In this document: in pieces, positions 13,034 through 24,990 of the stretch
Layout: the number at the start of each line of letters is the position of its first letter
How positions within the stretch are numbered: position 1 is the first letter of the stretch
Assembly: GCA_905250115.1 (NCBI GenBank)
Contig: CAJNOI010000064.1
Coordinates: forward strand, 124,001 to 188,000
DNA length: 64,000 bases
DNA from: Adineta steineri
Lineage: Eukaryota; Rotifera; Eurotatoria; Adinetida; Adinetidae
Direction: 5' to 3'
Made by a program: the position numbers and the translations under genes
Notes under the pieces: model-generated
Seen by the model: the letters and a program-made list of their open reading frames with translations, nothing else
Database searches by the model: none
Told to the model about the DNA's origin: nothing

Positions 13034-14254
13034 TCACAGTAATAAAAAGAGTTTAAAGAAAAAAAAGTGAGCTCTGATGATAAACAATGCAGTGATACAA
13101 ACGATTGATTATTTTATTTCAGAAGGTGTATGTATAATTAATTTTTCTTTAACAAACAAACTTGGTGGGGCTTCTGATTTCTTTTTTTATTAGACTGTCA
13201 CATTAAATTCATTTTTTGAATGTAACAATAAATGTATTGTTCAAATAATCAGTTTTTATTTCTTGTATAATAATTATTATAGATAATACAACTGAATACA
13301 TGCTACCATGAATATAATTTTATTTATTTTTTGATCGATTATTACAAATATAGTGTTGTGCTTAATACCAACAGTTTTTTGTCGTTCTTCAAGAATTGTA
13401 ATATATTTTATAATATCATTATTTTTTTGAACAAGAACATATATCTTTTAATGCTGATGCTTGATGAAAAAAATCATTTTCTATTGTTTTTTTCGAGATT
13501 TTGTAACGGTTTACAAGTTACTCGAGTTCCATTATAATCACTAGCTTTGTTTAATCCATGTTGACCATTAGATGCTGTATGAAAATCGATAAATGCTAAT
13601 ATATTGGCTTGTAATTAATACAAGTAAGTCTTTACATATCATCAAACACTTTATTGTAATTATTTTCTTAATTATCAATCAAATATCGATACTTATTCAT
13701 ACTGTATTCCTTGATAGAGCGAGAGTAGTTACTGTGACCATGATTGTTACTCTTACCTATTTTATTTATGCTATTGAGAAGAATATGATATAGTGTGTAT
13801 TGTACACGTTCTTCTTCAAATGTAGTCTTTTATCTAATGAATGACGACTATTATAATATCCTCGATTTTCGATAGTAAATAATCAAATTACTGATCTATA
13901 AAGTCTTAAAAGAATGCTCAAATATTTAATGACAAGAATAATTCATTTATAAAAAGGTTCAATAGAATCCTTTATTATGAGTAAAACAAATACTATATAA
14001 AACTCTATACAAAAGCTAATTAGATAAAAAAAACATTTTCATTTATAGAATAACTTCAAATCAAAATATCAAATGATATTAAATTTTATGTAAGTTTATA
14101 CATGCGACATCTTTTTAGAAAAGAGAACGTCTTTTTTGAATAATCTCTTATTGGTTCATTATTAAATTTTCTCTGCCAAATATTTCTATTGTTCTGTCTT
14201 TGCTATATGAATAGCATTCTCATTCTATACATGTACCATTTTTTGACAAACACG
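13034..14254. other. Intergenic, nothing recognised
   Basis: AT-rich spacer between two plus-strand genes. Short hydrophobic frames at 13331-13537 and 13593-13793 are poly-T driven and not supported as genes. Confidence 0.4.
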
Positions 14255-15977
14255 ATGAATCATTCACTCGTTCATATAATGGATCTTCCTGACGAAATGA
14301 TAATTAAAATTTGGAATAATCTTAATAATATTGACGTACTCTATTCTTTTGTTGGTGTTAATAAACGATTTGATAAACTGGTACGAGCTCTTGTCTACAC
14401 TCGTTCTATACAATTAGCAGAAAAAGACTCAAAAACCAATAAATATTGTCCATTACCTGATTTAATCATAGATCGATATTGTTTGGATATTTTACCTCAA
14501 ATACATCAATATATTGAATGTCTCATTCTCGAACCATTTTCTATAGAACGCATTCTTCTTTCGACTATGTATCCTCGTTTACATAAACTTATTTTTACTA
14601 AAATTAATACAGATTTTGTACTTCATCATTTCACTGGTAAGATTTATATGTTCACTGGTTATTGTTTAAATAAAAAATTATTTATTTTATAGAAGAGTCA
14701 CCATTAGTCAATATTTTTAAAAATAATATTACACATCTTATTCTCACAATCGATAGAAAAGGATCTACATCATCATCCCGCATTGATTTACGTGAAATAT
14801 TACTTCCACGTATTTTTCATACATTTACAAATCTTATCGAACTTGATTTTAATCAAAATAGTATTGAAGGGCGTCCATTAATATCTCTCTATACATTATC
14901 TTCGATGATTTATTATTCAGCAAGTCTAGCTGGTTTAAGTATTAGTGTAAAATCATTTAATGATTGTCTATGCATACTTGATGGTCGTTTTTCTCAACTA
15001 CATAAATTATATGTTATAATTGACCAAATCAATACTCCATCATTATCTATAGAAAATTTGGTAAGAAAATAAATTAATATAAAAATATTAATGCATATTA
15101 TTCAATATTATTGTAGACTGCAGTAACTCACCTGAAATGTTTCTCTTTATGTTCATATTCGGAAACGAATGAATATAATAGTTATATATTACCTCTAATT
15201 CATCAAATGATATATTTGGAAGAATTAGAATTATGTCTTGATGTTAGTCATCGATCAACATTCATTGATGGTACTCATTTAAAAAATGAAATACTCATTT
15301 ATCTACCTCGACTTCAAATATTCATGTTCAATATTAAGACACATAGTAAATCTATGAGTAATTATATGTATATGCAATCAAACAATGATATTTCTCGTAC
15401 ATTTCTTAATTGGCAATATGGTCGAGTCAATTGTTATATAAGCCATTATCCAGATAATGCTGCTCAATGTCATATCTTTTCACTTCCATGCAATATGACT
15501 TATATATATATGATCAGTTATGGTTTTCAAGGAGATGTATGCAAAAATGTTCGAATTTTATATCTTTCAGATAGGGAGTATCCATTTAAACATGAATTTT
15601 TTCTTCGTATTGCTCGTGCATTTCCATTTATCACTCATTTAACTGTTTTGAATAATAGAATTATCAATAATACCGACGAAAGCAATGATCAATTGACTTC
15701 AGTTGTTGAATTTCATCATCTTATTTCTTTATCAATTCGTTTTCAACGTGCTATTTACGTGGAACAATTCTTAGTTGATACTAATACATATTTACCAAAT
15801 CTTATTGATCTTAAGATTTCATATAATAATTTAGTAACTGTAACAAACAATTTTACACGTGATGTAACTCGTCGTAATTGTTCCAACGTACAAAATTTAT
15901 CATTTACTATACGCACAATTACAGCACATGCAAAGGATTTTTATTTATATTTTCCCTGTTTAAAAGATATTTGTTAA
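14255..15977 (+). CDS. F-box protein, bdelloid-expanded LRR-like type
   Basis: Three exons join in phase: 14255-14636, 14693-15060 and 15117-15977, about 536 aa. An N-terminal F-box is visible as DLPDEMIIKIWNNL followed by DVLYSFVGVNKRFDKLV, the SKP1-binding segment of SCF ubiquitin ligases. The rest is a long series of degenerate leucine-rich segments (for example FTNLIELDFNQNSIEG, MIYLEELELCLDV, YLPNLIDLKISYNNLV), expected to form a curved substrate-binding surface. Start choice is open: in-frame Met codons lie at 14189, 14255 and 14279, and the 14279 Met directly precedes the F-box. Substrate is unknown. Large families of this kind are common in bdelloid genomes. Confidence 0.8.
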
Positions 15978-16405
15978 TAAATTCTTTAATAAAATTTTGA
16001 TCCATTCGCTATTAATATCACACACAGAAACGATGTTAAATGATATAGATCAAGCATTCTTAGAAGAACTGTCCGTTTCAAGAAAAGTATCTTTTATTTG
16101 GAGATCATTCTTTTTCATATTCGAATACTAAGATATATGAGTCACAAGTCTAACTTTATTGTTCATTAGGTTGAAGCTAATTGTAAAATATATATGAAAC
16201 AGTATCATAAAAATGGTACCAAGATAAGAAAATCACAGGAATAGTATAGATTATGTTTTAGGTACGAAATGCAGGCGAACAAATAAAACAAAGAATAAAA
16301 GAAAATAATCTTCTGTATTTAGTTTGATTTTGTTTCAGGAAAAAAAGATTTATTAAATATCTAAATATGCTGTTATGTCTATATATTAGACTTTTACACT
16401 TGCTT
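15978..16405. other. Spacer between convergent genes
   Basis: About 430 bp holding the 3' ends of the F-box gene (plus) and the coiled-coil gene (minus). No further coding signal seen. Confidence 0.4.
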
Positions 16406-17117
16406 TTATTTGTGGTCTTGAGCCTCTTTTTCTTCTTCGATTTCTGTTTCCAGGCCCAATATGTCCTGTTGAGTTTTTTGAACCCGTGCTGCAGCATTTT
16501 CTGCCTAGAGTTGAGCCAGTTCTCGATCCAGCTGTTCCTGCAGCTTCTGTTTTTCTTCTAATAATTGTTTAATCTAAAAGAATAAGATTATTTTATATTT
16601 GAACAAATAAATCATTAAAAAAAAGAACTACCTTTAACTTAGGAATAATTATATTTAAATCAAACTAACAAAGATAGATCGATAAGTAAAGCGAGAGATA
16701 TCACAAATAGCCGATAATCACTCCTTTCATAGTTTCTCGTGTTTATCTAATCATCCTGTTTTAAAAAAATTGAAAAGTTTATGTTTATTATCATCTTTTT
16801 CTTATCTACTTCTTCGCTTTCTACTGTTTTTTCCCTTTTTTCTCCTATGTTTATTTATTTATCACCTCTCTTAGTCTTTTATTATTCCTTTTATACCTGT
16901 GAACTATATTCACGACACAGTAAACTAAATGAAAAAACAATTATACAAAAATTTCTCAGGAAAAGTCTTTTCATTATCTAAAAATTATTCCTTAATCGTA
17001 TTTTCATTATTGCTCATTCCAATATTTTTATTACTCAAAAAAATATTAGCAAGAAATGAATCGACTTACTGATGGATAAAGATCCTTGTTTTCGTCGCCT
17101 TCGCCGTTACTTGCCAT
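16406..17117 (-). pseudogene. Small coiled-coil gene with an in-frame stop
   Basis: Exon 17117-17070 starts MASNGEGDENKDLYPS and ends at a good donor (GTAAGTCG). The acceptor at 16574-16575 leads in phase into IKQLLEEKQKLQEQLDRE, a heptad-rich coiled coil. A TAG interrupts the coil at about 16505-16507, yet the same frame continues beyond it as AENAAARVQKTQQDILGLET and closes at a TAA at 16406-16408. Full length would be about 87 codons. GC content is clearly above that of the neighbours. A likely non-coding first exon sits at about 17199-17300, with a donor near 17197 and an acceptor (TCTTTCAG) near 17143. It may be a young pseudogene, a short protein ending at the TAG, a readthrough gene or an assembly error. 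I do not recognise the family. Confidence 0.5.
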
Positions 17118-18049
17118 TGAAAAGAAGCAGCATCTTAAACGACCTGAAAGATTATAAAATGGTGTATTATTGCATTAATTTTCAAACTATTTTTACCGTT
17201 TTCTGGGACGCTGGATTACGGTGACGTGAAAACGCTGGGTTTCGTCGTTTTATACCAGTTTTATATCATTTGCGATCGTTTACGTTGTCGTTGTTTTTGA
17301 TCTGAGTAGAAAGAAAAGGCATTATGTTAAAATTTTTAAGCTTTCGCATTGCTAAATTATCTTCTGCATCATTTTAAATTCTAAATATATAGTCTTCAAT
17401 TTAAAAAAAGGTCGAGAAAATGCTTTGAAAATAAAGAATATCAATAGTTTTACTTACATGGTCTCTTCTTGTTCGACTGTGCTGTGTAAGTGAGTATTTT
17501 AGAATAATGTGTAGTATTTAATTTTCGATCTATTAACACATACAGGCACGTATTTACTTATCTGGTATTCTTCTATTAAATTCTCACGTTCTCATAACAA
17601 TACTTATTGCGTGTGTACAATAAATACCAACGAACATACTTATCCAAAAAAAGTATCAGTATTAAAACTAATATAATGGTACAAAATTAGTATAAGCACT
17701 TGATCGAATAACAATATCAAAAATAAAATTTAAAGAAGGTAATTCGTAATAGACCAGTAGTTTATAAGATACAAAAAAATGAACATATAAATATATATAT
17801 TCAATAAAACCAAAAGATATATAATAATTATCATCAAAAACAAAATTAAAAAAAACAATCCTCTTTGATTTATTTTATAAAGCTAGAGATTTTATTTATT
17901 TCTTCATGTTTTTAAATTGAATTCTATATTCATCTCTGACATGTACATATATATAAGTCCAGTTTTGTTTATTTCTACATATAAATGAATAGGTTGTCGG
18001 ATGTGGTTCCCAATGAGATAGAATACCCTCACCAATACTCTCGCCCTCT
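17118..18049. other. Intergenic, includes putative 5' UTR exon
   Basis: The first 200 bases are less AT-rich and fit a 5' UTR exon and promoter of the minus-strand coiled-coil gene. The remainder is AT-rich with no coding signal. Confidence 0.35.
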
Positions 18050-18560
18050 AGAAAAATAATTTTCTTGTCTATCATTCAAATCTACTATCATTTCAAATAT
18101 ATAGACAAAAAATGTTATCCTAATTATCACGTTAACCCCTCTATATCATTTTCAATTTTCTATGATCATATGTATATAGTAAAATATTTTTTCATTTCAA
18201 TTTTCAAGGAGATATTTGACTAGAGCTTATTCTCGATTGTGAATGAACTATGTTTGAATTTTGAAATGATTGTGAAGATAATTACATGTGATAATGATGA
18301 TTATTTATTGCTGTCTTCGTGTTATTTTTTATCATTTATTAATTTCTTATACGAAGTATACCTTTTTCAATATTTGAATCATGACAACGTTTTTTATCTT
18401 GCTAAATAATCCATAGAAATGGTATATGTAGTTTTTGTTGTTCGAACGACATTTCAGCAGCTGCTGAAGAAAAAACAATTATTTCGAATATTAATACTTC
18501 GATTCATTCATTTATTTTGCTTATTCACTTTCTTCCTATGATTATGAACAATTTATTTTT
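18050..18560 (+). repeat. Orphan copy of the LicD-gene 3' flank
   Basis: This segment matches the 3' flanks of the LicD-like genes at about 20305-20770 and 23995-24540. Shared text includes CATTTCAAATATATAGACAA and GTTGTTCGAA(A/C)GACATTTCAGCAG. No LicD coding sequence precedes it, so it looks like the surviving tail of a lost upstream array member. Confidence 0.6.
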
Positions 18561-18964
18561 ATTCTAAGTAGTGGTACTTTTATAACTATAGTTATTAAGC
18601 TTCTTGTTTGTTTCTTTTCATTCGAAATCGATAATATTACAAATTATAATATATTGAGTTCTTTAAAATATAGATTAGTTTGATGAATAATATTCATATC
18701 AGTAGATATGATTTTTTATTACATATACTAAATAGTTTTTTAGTCTCAAAAATGTAATTCTAACAAAAATGATATAAATAGAACGAAAAATACAAACTGA
18801 TATAACTAATTACATTTTCGACATTTGATTTCAGTGTGATTCCCTAATGCATTTTTGCTTTCTTTACTACACAAAAAAAACTAAAAAAAAAATCAAATCG
18901 ATAAAACATTGATGATAATAACATCTGCCACACTCTAATGTTAAATTCAAAGAAATTAAAAAAA

Positions 18965-20008
18965 ATGTATCGTCGGTCTAAGACACTACACCAACTTATC
19001 TTAATTCTATTCGTTTGTGCATTAATTATTATATTAATAAATTATTCATCTATTCGACATACAAAATGTTCATCATGTCCAACATTAATAAATTCAACTA
19101 GACCAATGATTTTCTCTAATAATTATTCAAATACAGAAGATGAAAGTACTGCTGTTGATGATCTATCTATATTATGTTTAGAGTTGGCACATCGTTTTGA
19201 TAGTGAACAAAACTTACCTCAAACATCTATGATATTTCCACCTTCATTTTCTTCTTCAAAAACGTTTCGTTTTCCTTATCGTTATTCTCATTGGAAATCA
19301 TCACCTATTCTTCCTCGTGCATTCTCTCGCTGTGAACATACGTTAGCAATGCATTTATTAACAATAATTGATCGACTATGTCGTCAACATAATATTACTT
19401 ATTTCATATATGAAGGAACATTATTAGGTTCTGTAAGACATCATGATATTATACCTTGGGATGATGATGTTGATATAATGGTACCATATCAACAACGTGA
19501 AATTTTTGCTGATGCGTTCAAACAGATAAACAAAACATTGATTGGATTAGTTATAAATTATGCTAATATACCAGGAAAAAAGTACTATAAATTATCTTAT
19601 AAAAATACTCCAAGTGCTGGAGGATATAAATGGCAATTTCCATTTGTTGATATTTTCTTTTATGAACAAGATCAATCTTCTTTATGGAGTTTACAAACAC
19701 CTGATACAAAAATTCGAAAAAGACATGTTTTTCCATTAGTTCTAAGACCACTTGGACAATTATGGCTACCTGCACCAAGAAACCCTAAACGTTTCTTTGG
19801 ATTTGATCCTTTTGATGAATGTAGAATTCATTATTGGAATCATAGAATTGAAAAAGGGCAAAAAGTAGTAACAGCTAAATGCAATCTTTTAAGAGATATT
19901 TATCCATTTGTTGAACAAAATAATAAAAAAGACTCCGTTGAAATTTTGAAAATAAACAATACTATTATTCATACAGTTATCTTTAAGAAGGTTCGGTATG
20001 GTGCTTAA
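18965..20008 (+). CDS. LicD/fukutin-like type II membrane protein, array copy 1
   Basis: One exon of about 347 aa from the Met of MYRRSK; a Met nine codons upstream (18938) is also in frame but is absent from copy 3. A single N-terminal membrane segment (LILILFVCALIIILINYSS) marks a type II, Golgi-type protein. The LicD domain starts at FSRCEHTLAMHLLTIIDRLC and holds EGTLLGSVRHHD and the nucleotidyltransferase-like acidic motif PWDDDVDI. LicD/FKTN/FKRP proteins transfer phosphocholine or ribitol-phosphate to glycans; the donor here is unknown. It is the first of three tandem paralogues with shared upstream and downstream flanks. Its central block (PYQQREIFADAF, LVINYANIPGKK) differs from the other two copies, suggesting a change in acceptor recognition. 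Confidence 0.85.
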   Translation: MYRRSKTLHQLILILFVCALIIILINYSSIRHTKCSSCPTLINSTRPMIFSNNYSNTEDESTAVDDLSILCLELAHRFDSEQNLPQTSMIFPPSFSSSKTFRFPYRYSHWKSSPILPRAFSRCEHTLAMHLLTIIDRLCRQHNITYFIYEGTLLGSVRHHDIIPWDDDVDIMVPYQQREIFADAFKQINKTLIGLVINYANIPGKKYYKLSYKNTPSAGGYKWQFPFVDIFFYEQDQSSLWSLQTPDTKIRKRHVFPLVLRPLGQLWLPAPRNPKRFFGFDPFDECRIHYWNHRIEKGQKVVTAKCNLLRDIYPFVEQNNKKDSVEILKINNTIIHTVIFKKVRYGA

Positions 20009-20890
20009 TGGTTCAGAACAATGTTCAGCTAAGTTATAAAGAAACCATTTTTTTTGTTGAATGTTACATAAAAAATTTGTGATGCTTGTATTGATATAAA
20101 TGAATAAAATAAGTTTTTATTCTCTCAACTGTAGAGAGAGTCATATGAAATAAATGGGCTTGTGTATTTATTCCAGGATCAAGGATGCGAAGATGTGATT
20201 ACACCCAGTCTCAACTATTTTTGTATTTTTCTCGTCAAAAATGGTTCAAAAATCAGTAGATGATATGTTGAATGGGAGCGACATATGGTTTTTAAAGAGA
20301 AAAATAACTTTCTTGTCTATGATCCACATCTACTATCATTTCAAATATATAGACAACAAAATGTTATCTGATCACTAATTTAACCCGTAGATATCATTTT
20401 CAATTTTATATAGCATTAGAATAATTTACTTTGAAATCCTTTAGATTAATTCAGAAGAAAGTTGATTATTATATATAGAATATTTATTCTTTTGAATTTT
20501 GAAGGAGATATTTGATTAAAACTTGTTCTCGATTCTAAATGAACAGTGTTTGAATCTTGAGATGATGATTATTATTTAGTTCTGTCGTTGTGTTTTTTTC
20601 ATTATTTAATAATTGTTGATTCACTTTTCCTTATAAGAAGTATTTCTTTTTTTACTGTTTGAATCATGACAATGTTTTTTTCTTGCTAAATGATTACATA
20701 AAGGAAGTATATGTGGATTTTGTTGTTCGAAGGACATTTCAGCAGTTGTTGAAGAAAAAAATCATTAAAGTTTTGCAAATTTTGAACTTCTTAATCAACA
20801 ATATAGAGCATATTATCCTTTACAAGAGATGTTCGATGATGTCATCTGGTTTGATTTTGTTTATTGATTTGATGGTATTGTCTTGATATT
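20009..20890 (+). repeat. 3' flank of LicD copy 1, repeated in the array
   Basis: Non-coding DNA almost collinear with the segment after copy 2 (about 23703-24540). It includes a short inverted repeat TCTCAACTGTAGAGAGAG near 20124 and the sequence TTTATTCCAGGATCAAGGATG. It documents that whole gene-plus-flank units, not just coding sequence, were duplicated. Confidence 0.6.
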
Positions 20891-21419
20891 TTCGTTCAGA
20901 TCAATGATTTTGTTCCGTCCGAAATAATATAATAAATAACAAAAATGGAAGAAAGTCAACTATATTTCATTATTAAACAGTCACATATGTGTAACTAAGT
21001 TATATTCTATATAATATTATATACACGTTTTTATTAATATAACGATCAAATTTCAATATATCCATCAATTTAATATTAATTTTATAAATAAACAAATGTA
21101 TATAGATAAAAAATTCTTTTCTTCATAATATATCTTTATATCAATATATTTGAATAGATATCATTTAATCAGAAAAATACTAAGATATGGATGTTAGCGA
21201 ATTATTTTATTAGACAAAAACTTTAATTATTGTATAATATTAATATATCAGTATTTATGTACAGCGGATTTAGTCACCCTTATTTCAAAACTTGAACTAT
21301 TATTATCATTGATGAGAAAGATGTTTAATTTGAAATTAATTTATTTTAATCATTAATATTCAACATACTTTGACTTATTCGAAGTAGCAAATTATCAGGT
21401 CATCAAGCGCGGAAGATCA

Positions 21420-22269
21420 TCATCGACACATAATTTCTCATTAATATATATTTGCGTTTTGATACTAGAGGAAAAATTAAGCAACAAAAAAAAGAATCTA
21501 TTCCTTTTGATACTTGATTTTCCGCAACATGATATGCATTTTGTTCTTTTTTAATAGTTGTATTACGATATAATCGTGTATAACCAAATTGATAAATAGA
21601 ACATACACATTTATCATCAATTCAACGATGATCTTTTTTATAAATCTGTTTATTTAAAAAACAATTTTCAAACTTTATATAGAATCAGAAGAAAATCTAT
21701 ATATACAGTTGTTCAAGTTGAAAATACATAATGAAACATGTCACAACCAAGCGCTGAACATATAACAATAAGATCAGTTGCAGAACTATGAACTTGAAAA
21801 AATCAATAACAAATTTATCGTTTCAATTAATTAAACAAAGCCAACATCTATTATATATCTTAGTTTATTTTTTAGTAAATATTCTGTTGAATCAGTAACA
21901 ATACAGCAAGCTTGATTTTTATCTTTACCTTCACGTAGTCCACTAATTATATAACCACGACAATTATATTTCATTATTTCTATAGAAATCAATGAATTTA
22001 TAATTAAATATTAGATGACAAGAATTTATTTCTTACACTTTGTTTTCATAATTGTTCATCAAGATCATGTTGAATAATTGAATAACAAGATTTTTTTGAC
22101 CTGGATGAGAATATACTAATATATATTGATCAAGCCAGTATAATGATCTTATTTTAAAAATGATAGATAAATAGAAAATAACGCATCTAATTACAACGCT
22201 CCACATAATTTCTTCAATTGTTGGGCTGCAATTAAAAATTTGTTTCATTAATTTGTTTTGCTCATTCAC
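21420..22269 (-). pseudogene. Decayed multi-exon gene inserted in the LicD array
   Basis: Between duplicated LicD units lies about 1.35 kb that is not part of the repeat. On the minus strand several exon-like pieces have normal local codon use: 22269-22035 (SLYWLDQYILVYSHPGQK), about 21983-21840 after a TTTCTATAG acceptor (NCRGYIISGLREGKDK, CCIVTDSTEYLLKN), about 21795-21725 (HSSATDLIVICSALGCD), and about 21625-21470 (CVCSIYQFGYTRLYRN, SFFCCLIFP). They do not connect into one clean frame, and at least one in-frame TGA (near 21622) precedes the last piece. I do not recognise the family. The most likely reading is a broken host gene. Confidence 0.4.
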
Positions 22270-22658
22270 TTTCTTCCTATTAATGAGAACAATTTATTTT
22301 TATTCAAAATCAAAAATATTACAAATTATAATATATTGAATTCTATGAAATATAGATTAGTTTGATAAATAATATTCATATCAGTAGATATGATTTTTTA
22401 TTACTTATACTAAATATTTTATTCAACATTAACAATGTAATTCTAACAAAAATGATAGAAATGGAACGAAAAGTATAAACTGATATAACTAACCACATTT
22501 TTTTAATATTTGATTTCAGTGTGATTCCCTAATGCATTTTTGCTTTCTTTATTACACAAAAAAAACTACAAAAGAAATTGAATCGATACAATCGATAAAA
22601 CATTAACGATAATAACATCTGCCACACTCTAATGTTAAATTTAACAAAATTAAAAATT

Positions 22659-23702
22659 ATGTATCGTCGGTCTAAGACACTACACCAACCTATCTTAATT
22701 CTGTTCGTTTTTGTATTAATTATTATATTAATAAATTATTCATCTATTCGACATACAAAATGTTCATCATGTCCAACATTAATAAATTCAACTAGACCAA
22801 TGATTTTCTCTAATAATTTTTCAAATACAGAAGATGAAAGCACTGCTGTTGATGATCTTTCTATATTATGTTTAGAATTGACACATCGTCTTAATAATGA
22901 ACAAAACTTACGTCAATCACCTGTAATTTTTCCACCTTCATATCCCTCTTCAAAAACATTTCGTTTTCCTTATCGTTATTCTCATTGGAAATCATCACCT
23001 ATTCTTCCTCGTGCATTCTCTCGCTGTGAACATACGTTAGCAATGCATTTATTAACAATAATTGATCGACTATGTCGTCAACATAATATTACATATTTTA
23101 TGTCTGAAGGAACATTACTAGGATCTATAAGACATCATGATATTATACCTTGGGATGATGATGTTGATATAATGATACCAAATCGACAACGAAAACGTTT
23201 TACTGATGTATTCAAAGAAGTAAATGAAACATTAATTGGATTAGTTTTACGTGAAGGTGATACATCAGAACAGGACTATTATAAATTATTTTATATTAAT
23301 ACTCCAAGTGCTGGAGGATATAAATGGCATTTTCCATTTGTTGATATTTTCTTTTATGAACAAAGACAGTCTTATTTATGGAATATAAATTATCCTGACG
23401 ACAAATTTCGTGATAGAGATGTTTTCCCATTAGTTCTAAGACCACTTGGACAGTTATGGCTACCTGCACCAAGAAAACCTAAACGTTTCTTTGGATTTGA
23501 TCCTTTTGACGAATGTAGAATTCATTATTGGAATCATAGAATTGAAAGTGGACAAGAAGAGGTTACAGTTAAATGCGATCGTCTGAAACGTATTTATCCA
23601 TTTGTTGTACAAAATAATAAAACAGATTGGGTTGAAATTTTAAAAATTAAAAATACTGTTATTCATACAGTTATCTTTAAGAAGCTTCGTTATGGTGCTT
23701 AA
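22659..23702 (+). CDS. LicD/fukutin-like type II membrane protein, array copy 2
   Basis: One exon, about 347 aa from MYRRSK (in-frame upstream Met at 22632). It has the same layout as copy 1: one N-terminal membrane segment (LILFVFVLIIILINYSS), a luminal stalk, then the LicD domain with SEGTLLGSIRHHD and PWDDDVDIMIP. It differs from copy 1 mainly in the middle (PNRQRKRFTDVF, LREGDTSEQDYYKL) and in the loop QRQSYLWNINYPDDKFRDRD, while the C-terminus (FKKLRYGA) is nearly identical. The upstream 350 bp, including CAGTGTGATTCCCTAATGC at about 22519, repeats the region before copy 1 and is a candidate shared promoter. A glycan phosphotransferase role is inferred from family only. Confidence 0.85.
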   Translation: MYRRSKTLHQPILILFVFVLIIILINYSSIRHTKCSSCPTLINSTRPMIFSNNFSNTEDESTAVDDLSILCLELTHRLNNEQNLRQSPVIFPPSYPSSKTFRFPYRYSHWKSSPILPRAFSRCEHTLAMHLLTIIDRLCRQHNITYFMSEGTLLGSIRHHDIIPWDDDVDIMIPNRQRKRFTDVFKEVNETLIGLVLREGDTSEQDYYKLFYINTPSAGGYKWHFPFVDIFFYEQRQSYLWNINYPDDKFRDRDVFPLVLRPLGQLWLPAPRKPKRFFGFDPFDECRIHYWNHRIESGQEEVTVKCDRLKRIYPFVVQNNKTDWVEILKIKNTVIHTVIFKKLRYGA

Positions 23703-24540
23703 TGATTCAGAACAATATTCAGCTGAGTTTAAAAGCAATCAATTTTTTTTTGTTGAATGTTATATAAAAAATTTGTGATGCTTGTATCGATATAAATGAA
23801 TAAAATAAGTTTCTATTCTCTCAACTGTAGAGAGAGTCATATGAAATAAATGGGCTTGTGTATTTATTCCAGGATCAAGGATGCGAGGGTGTGATTACAC
23901 CCGGTCTCAACTGTTTTTGTATTTTTCTCAGCAAAAATGGTTCAAAAGTAGTTATATGATATATTGAATGGGAGCGACATATGGTTTTTAAAGAGAAAAA
24001 TAACTTTCTTGTCTATTATCCACATCTACTATCATTTCAAATATATAGACAACAAAATGTCATCCTAATTATCATCTGAACCCGTAAATATCATTTTCAA
24101 TTTTATATTGATAATTATATTTTATATAGCATCAGAATAATTTACTTTGAAGTCCTTTGGATTAATGAAGAAGAAAGTTGATTATTATATATAGAATATT
24201 TTTTCTTTTCAGTTTTGAAGGAGATATTTAATTAAAACTTGTTCTCGATTATGAATGAACAATTCTTGAATCTTGAGATGCTTGTGAAGATATTTTCATG
24301 TAATGATGGCTATTATGTCTGTCTTCATGTTTTTTTTTTATCATTTAATAATTGTTGATTTAATTTTTCTTATATGAAGTATTTCTTTTTTTACTGTTTG
24401 AATCATGACAATGTTTTGTATCTTGCTAAGTGATTATGTAAAGATACTATATGTAGTTGTTGTTGTTCGAAAGACATTTCAGCAGCTGCTGAAGAAAAAT
24501 AATTATTTCGAATATTAATACTTTGTTTTGCTCATTCACT
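23703..24540 (+). repeat. 3' flank of LicD copy 2, repeated in the array
   Basis: Non-coding sequence collinear with 20009-20770 and partly with 18050-18560, with small indels. It ends near the TTTTGCTCATTCACTTTCTT motif that also begins the upstream flank of copies 1 (about 18517) and 2 (about 22256), which marks the unit boundary. Confidence 0.6.
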
Positions 24541-24990
24541 TTCTTCCTATTTATTCAGAAACAAAAATAAGAATACAATCATGATTTGACTTCCTTCAAA
24601 GTTCACAAGAGACTAATTAGTGGTACTTTTGTAATTATCATTATTCAGCTTCTTGTTTGTTTCTTTTCATACGAAATCCATAGTATTACAAATTATAACA
24701 TTAAATTCTTTAATATATAGATTAGTTTGATAAATAACATTTGTACTAAATAGTTTATTGAACATTGAAAATGCAATTCTAACAAAAATGATAGAAATGG
24801 AACGAAAAGTATAAACTGATATAACTGATCATATTTTCTTCATTCGATTTCAGTGTAATTCCCTAATGCGTTTTGCTTTCTTCATTACACAAAGAAAACA
24901 GAAAAGAAATCATATGAATATAACCAATACAACATTAATGATAATAACATCTGCCACACACTAATATTAAATTTAACAAAATTAAAAATT

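Noticed and set aside
13331-13793. Two hydrophobic frames downstream of the cytidylyltransferase gene
   Set aside because: Poly-T driven, overlapping no splice signals, no motif.
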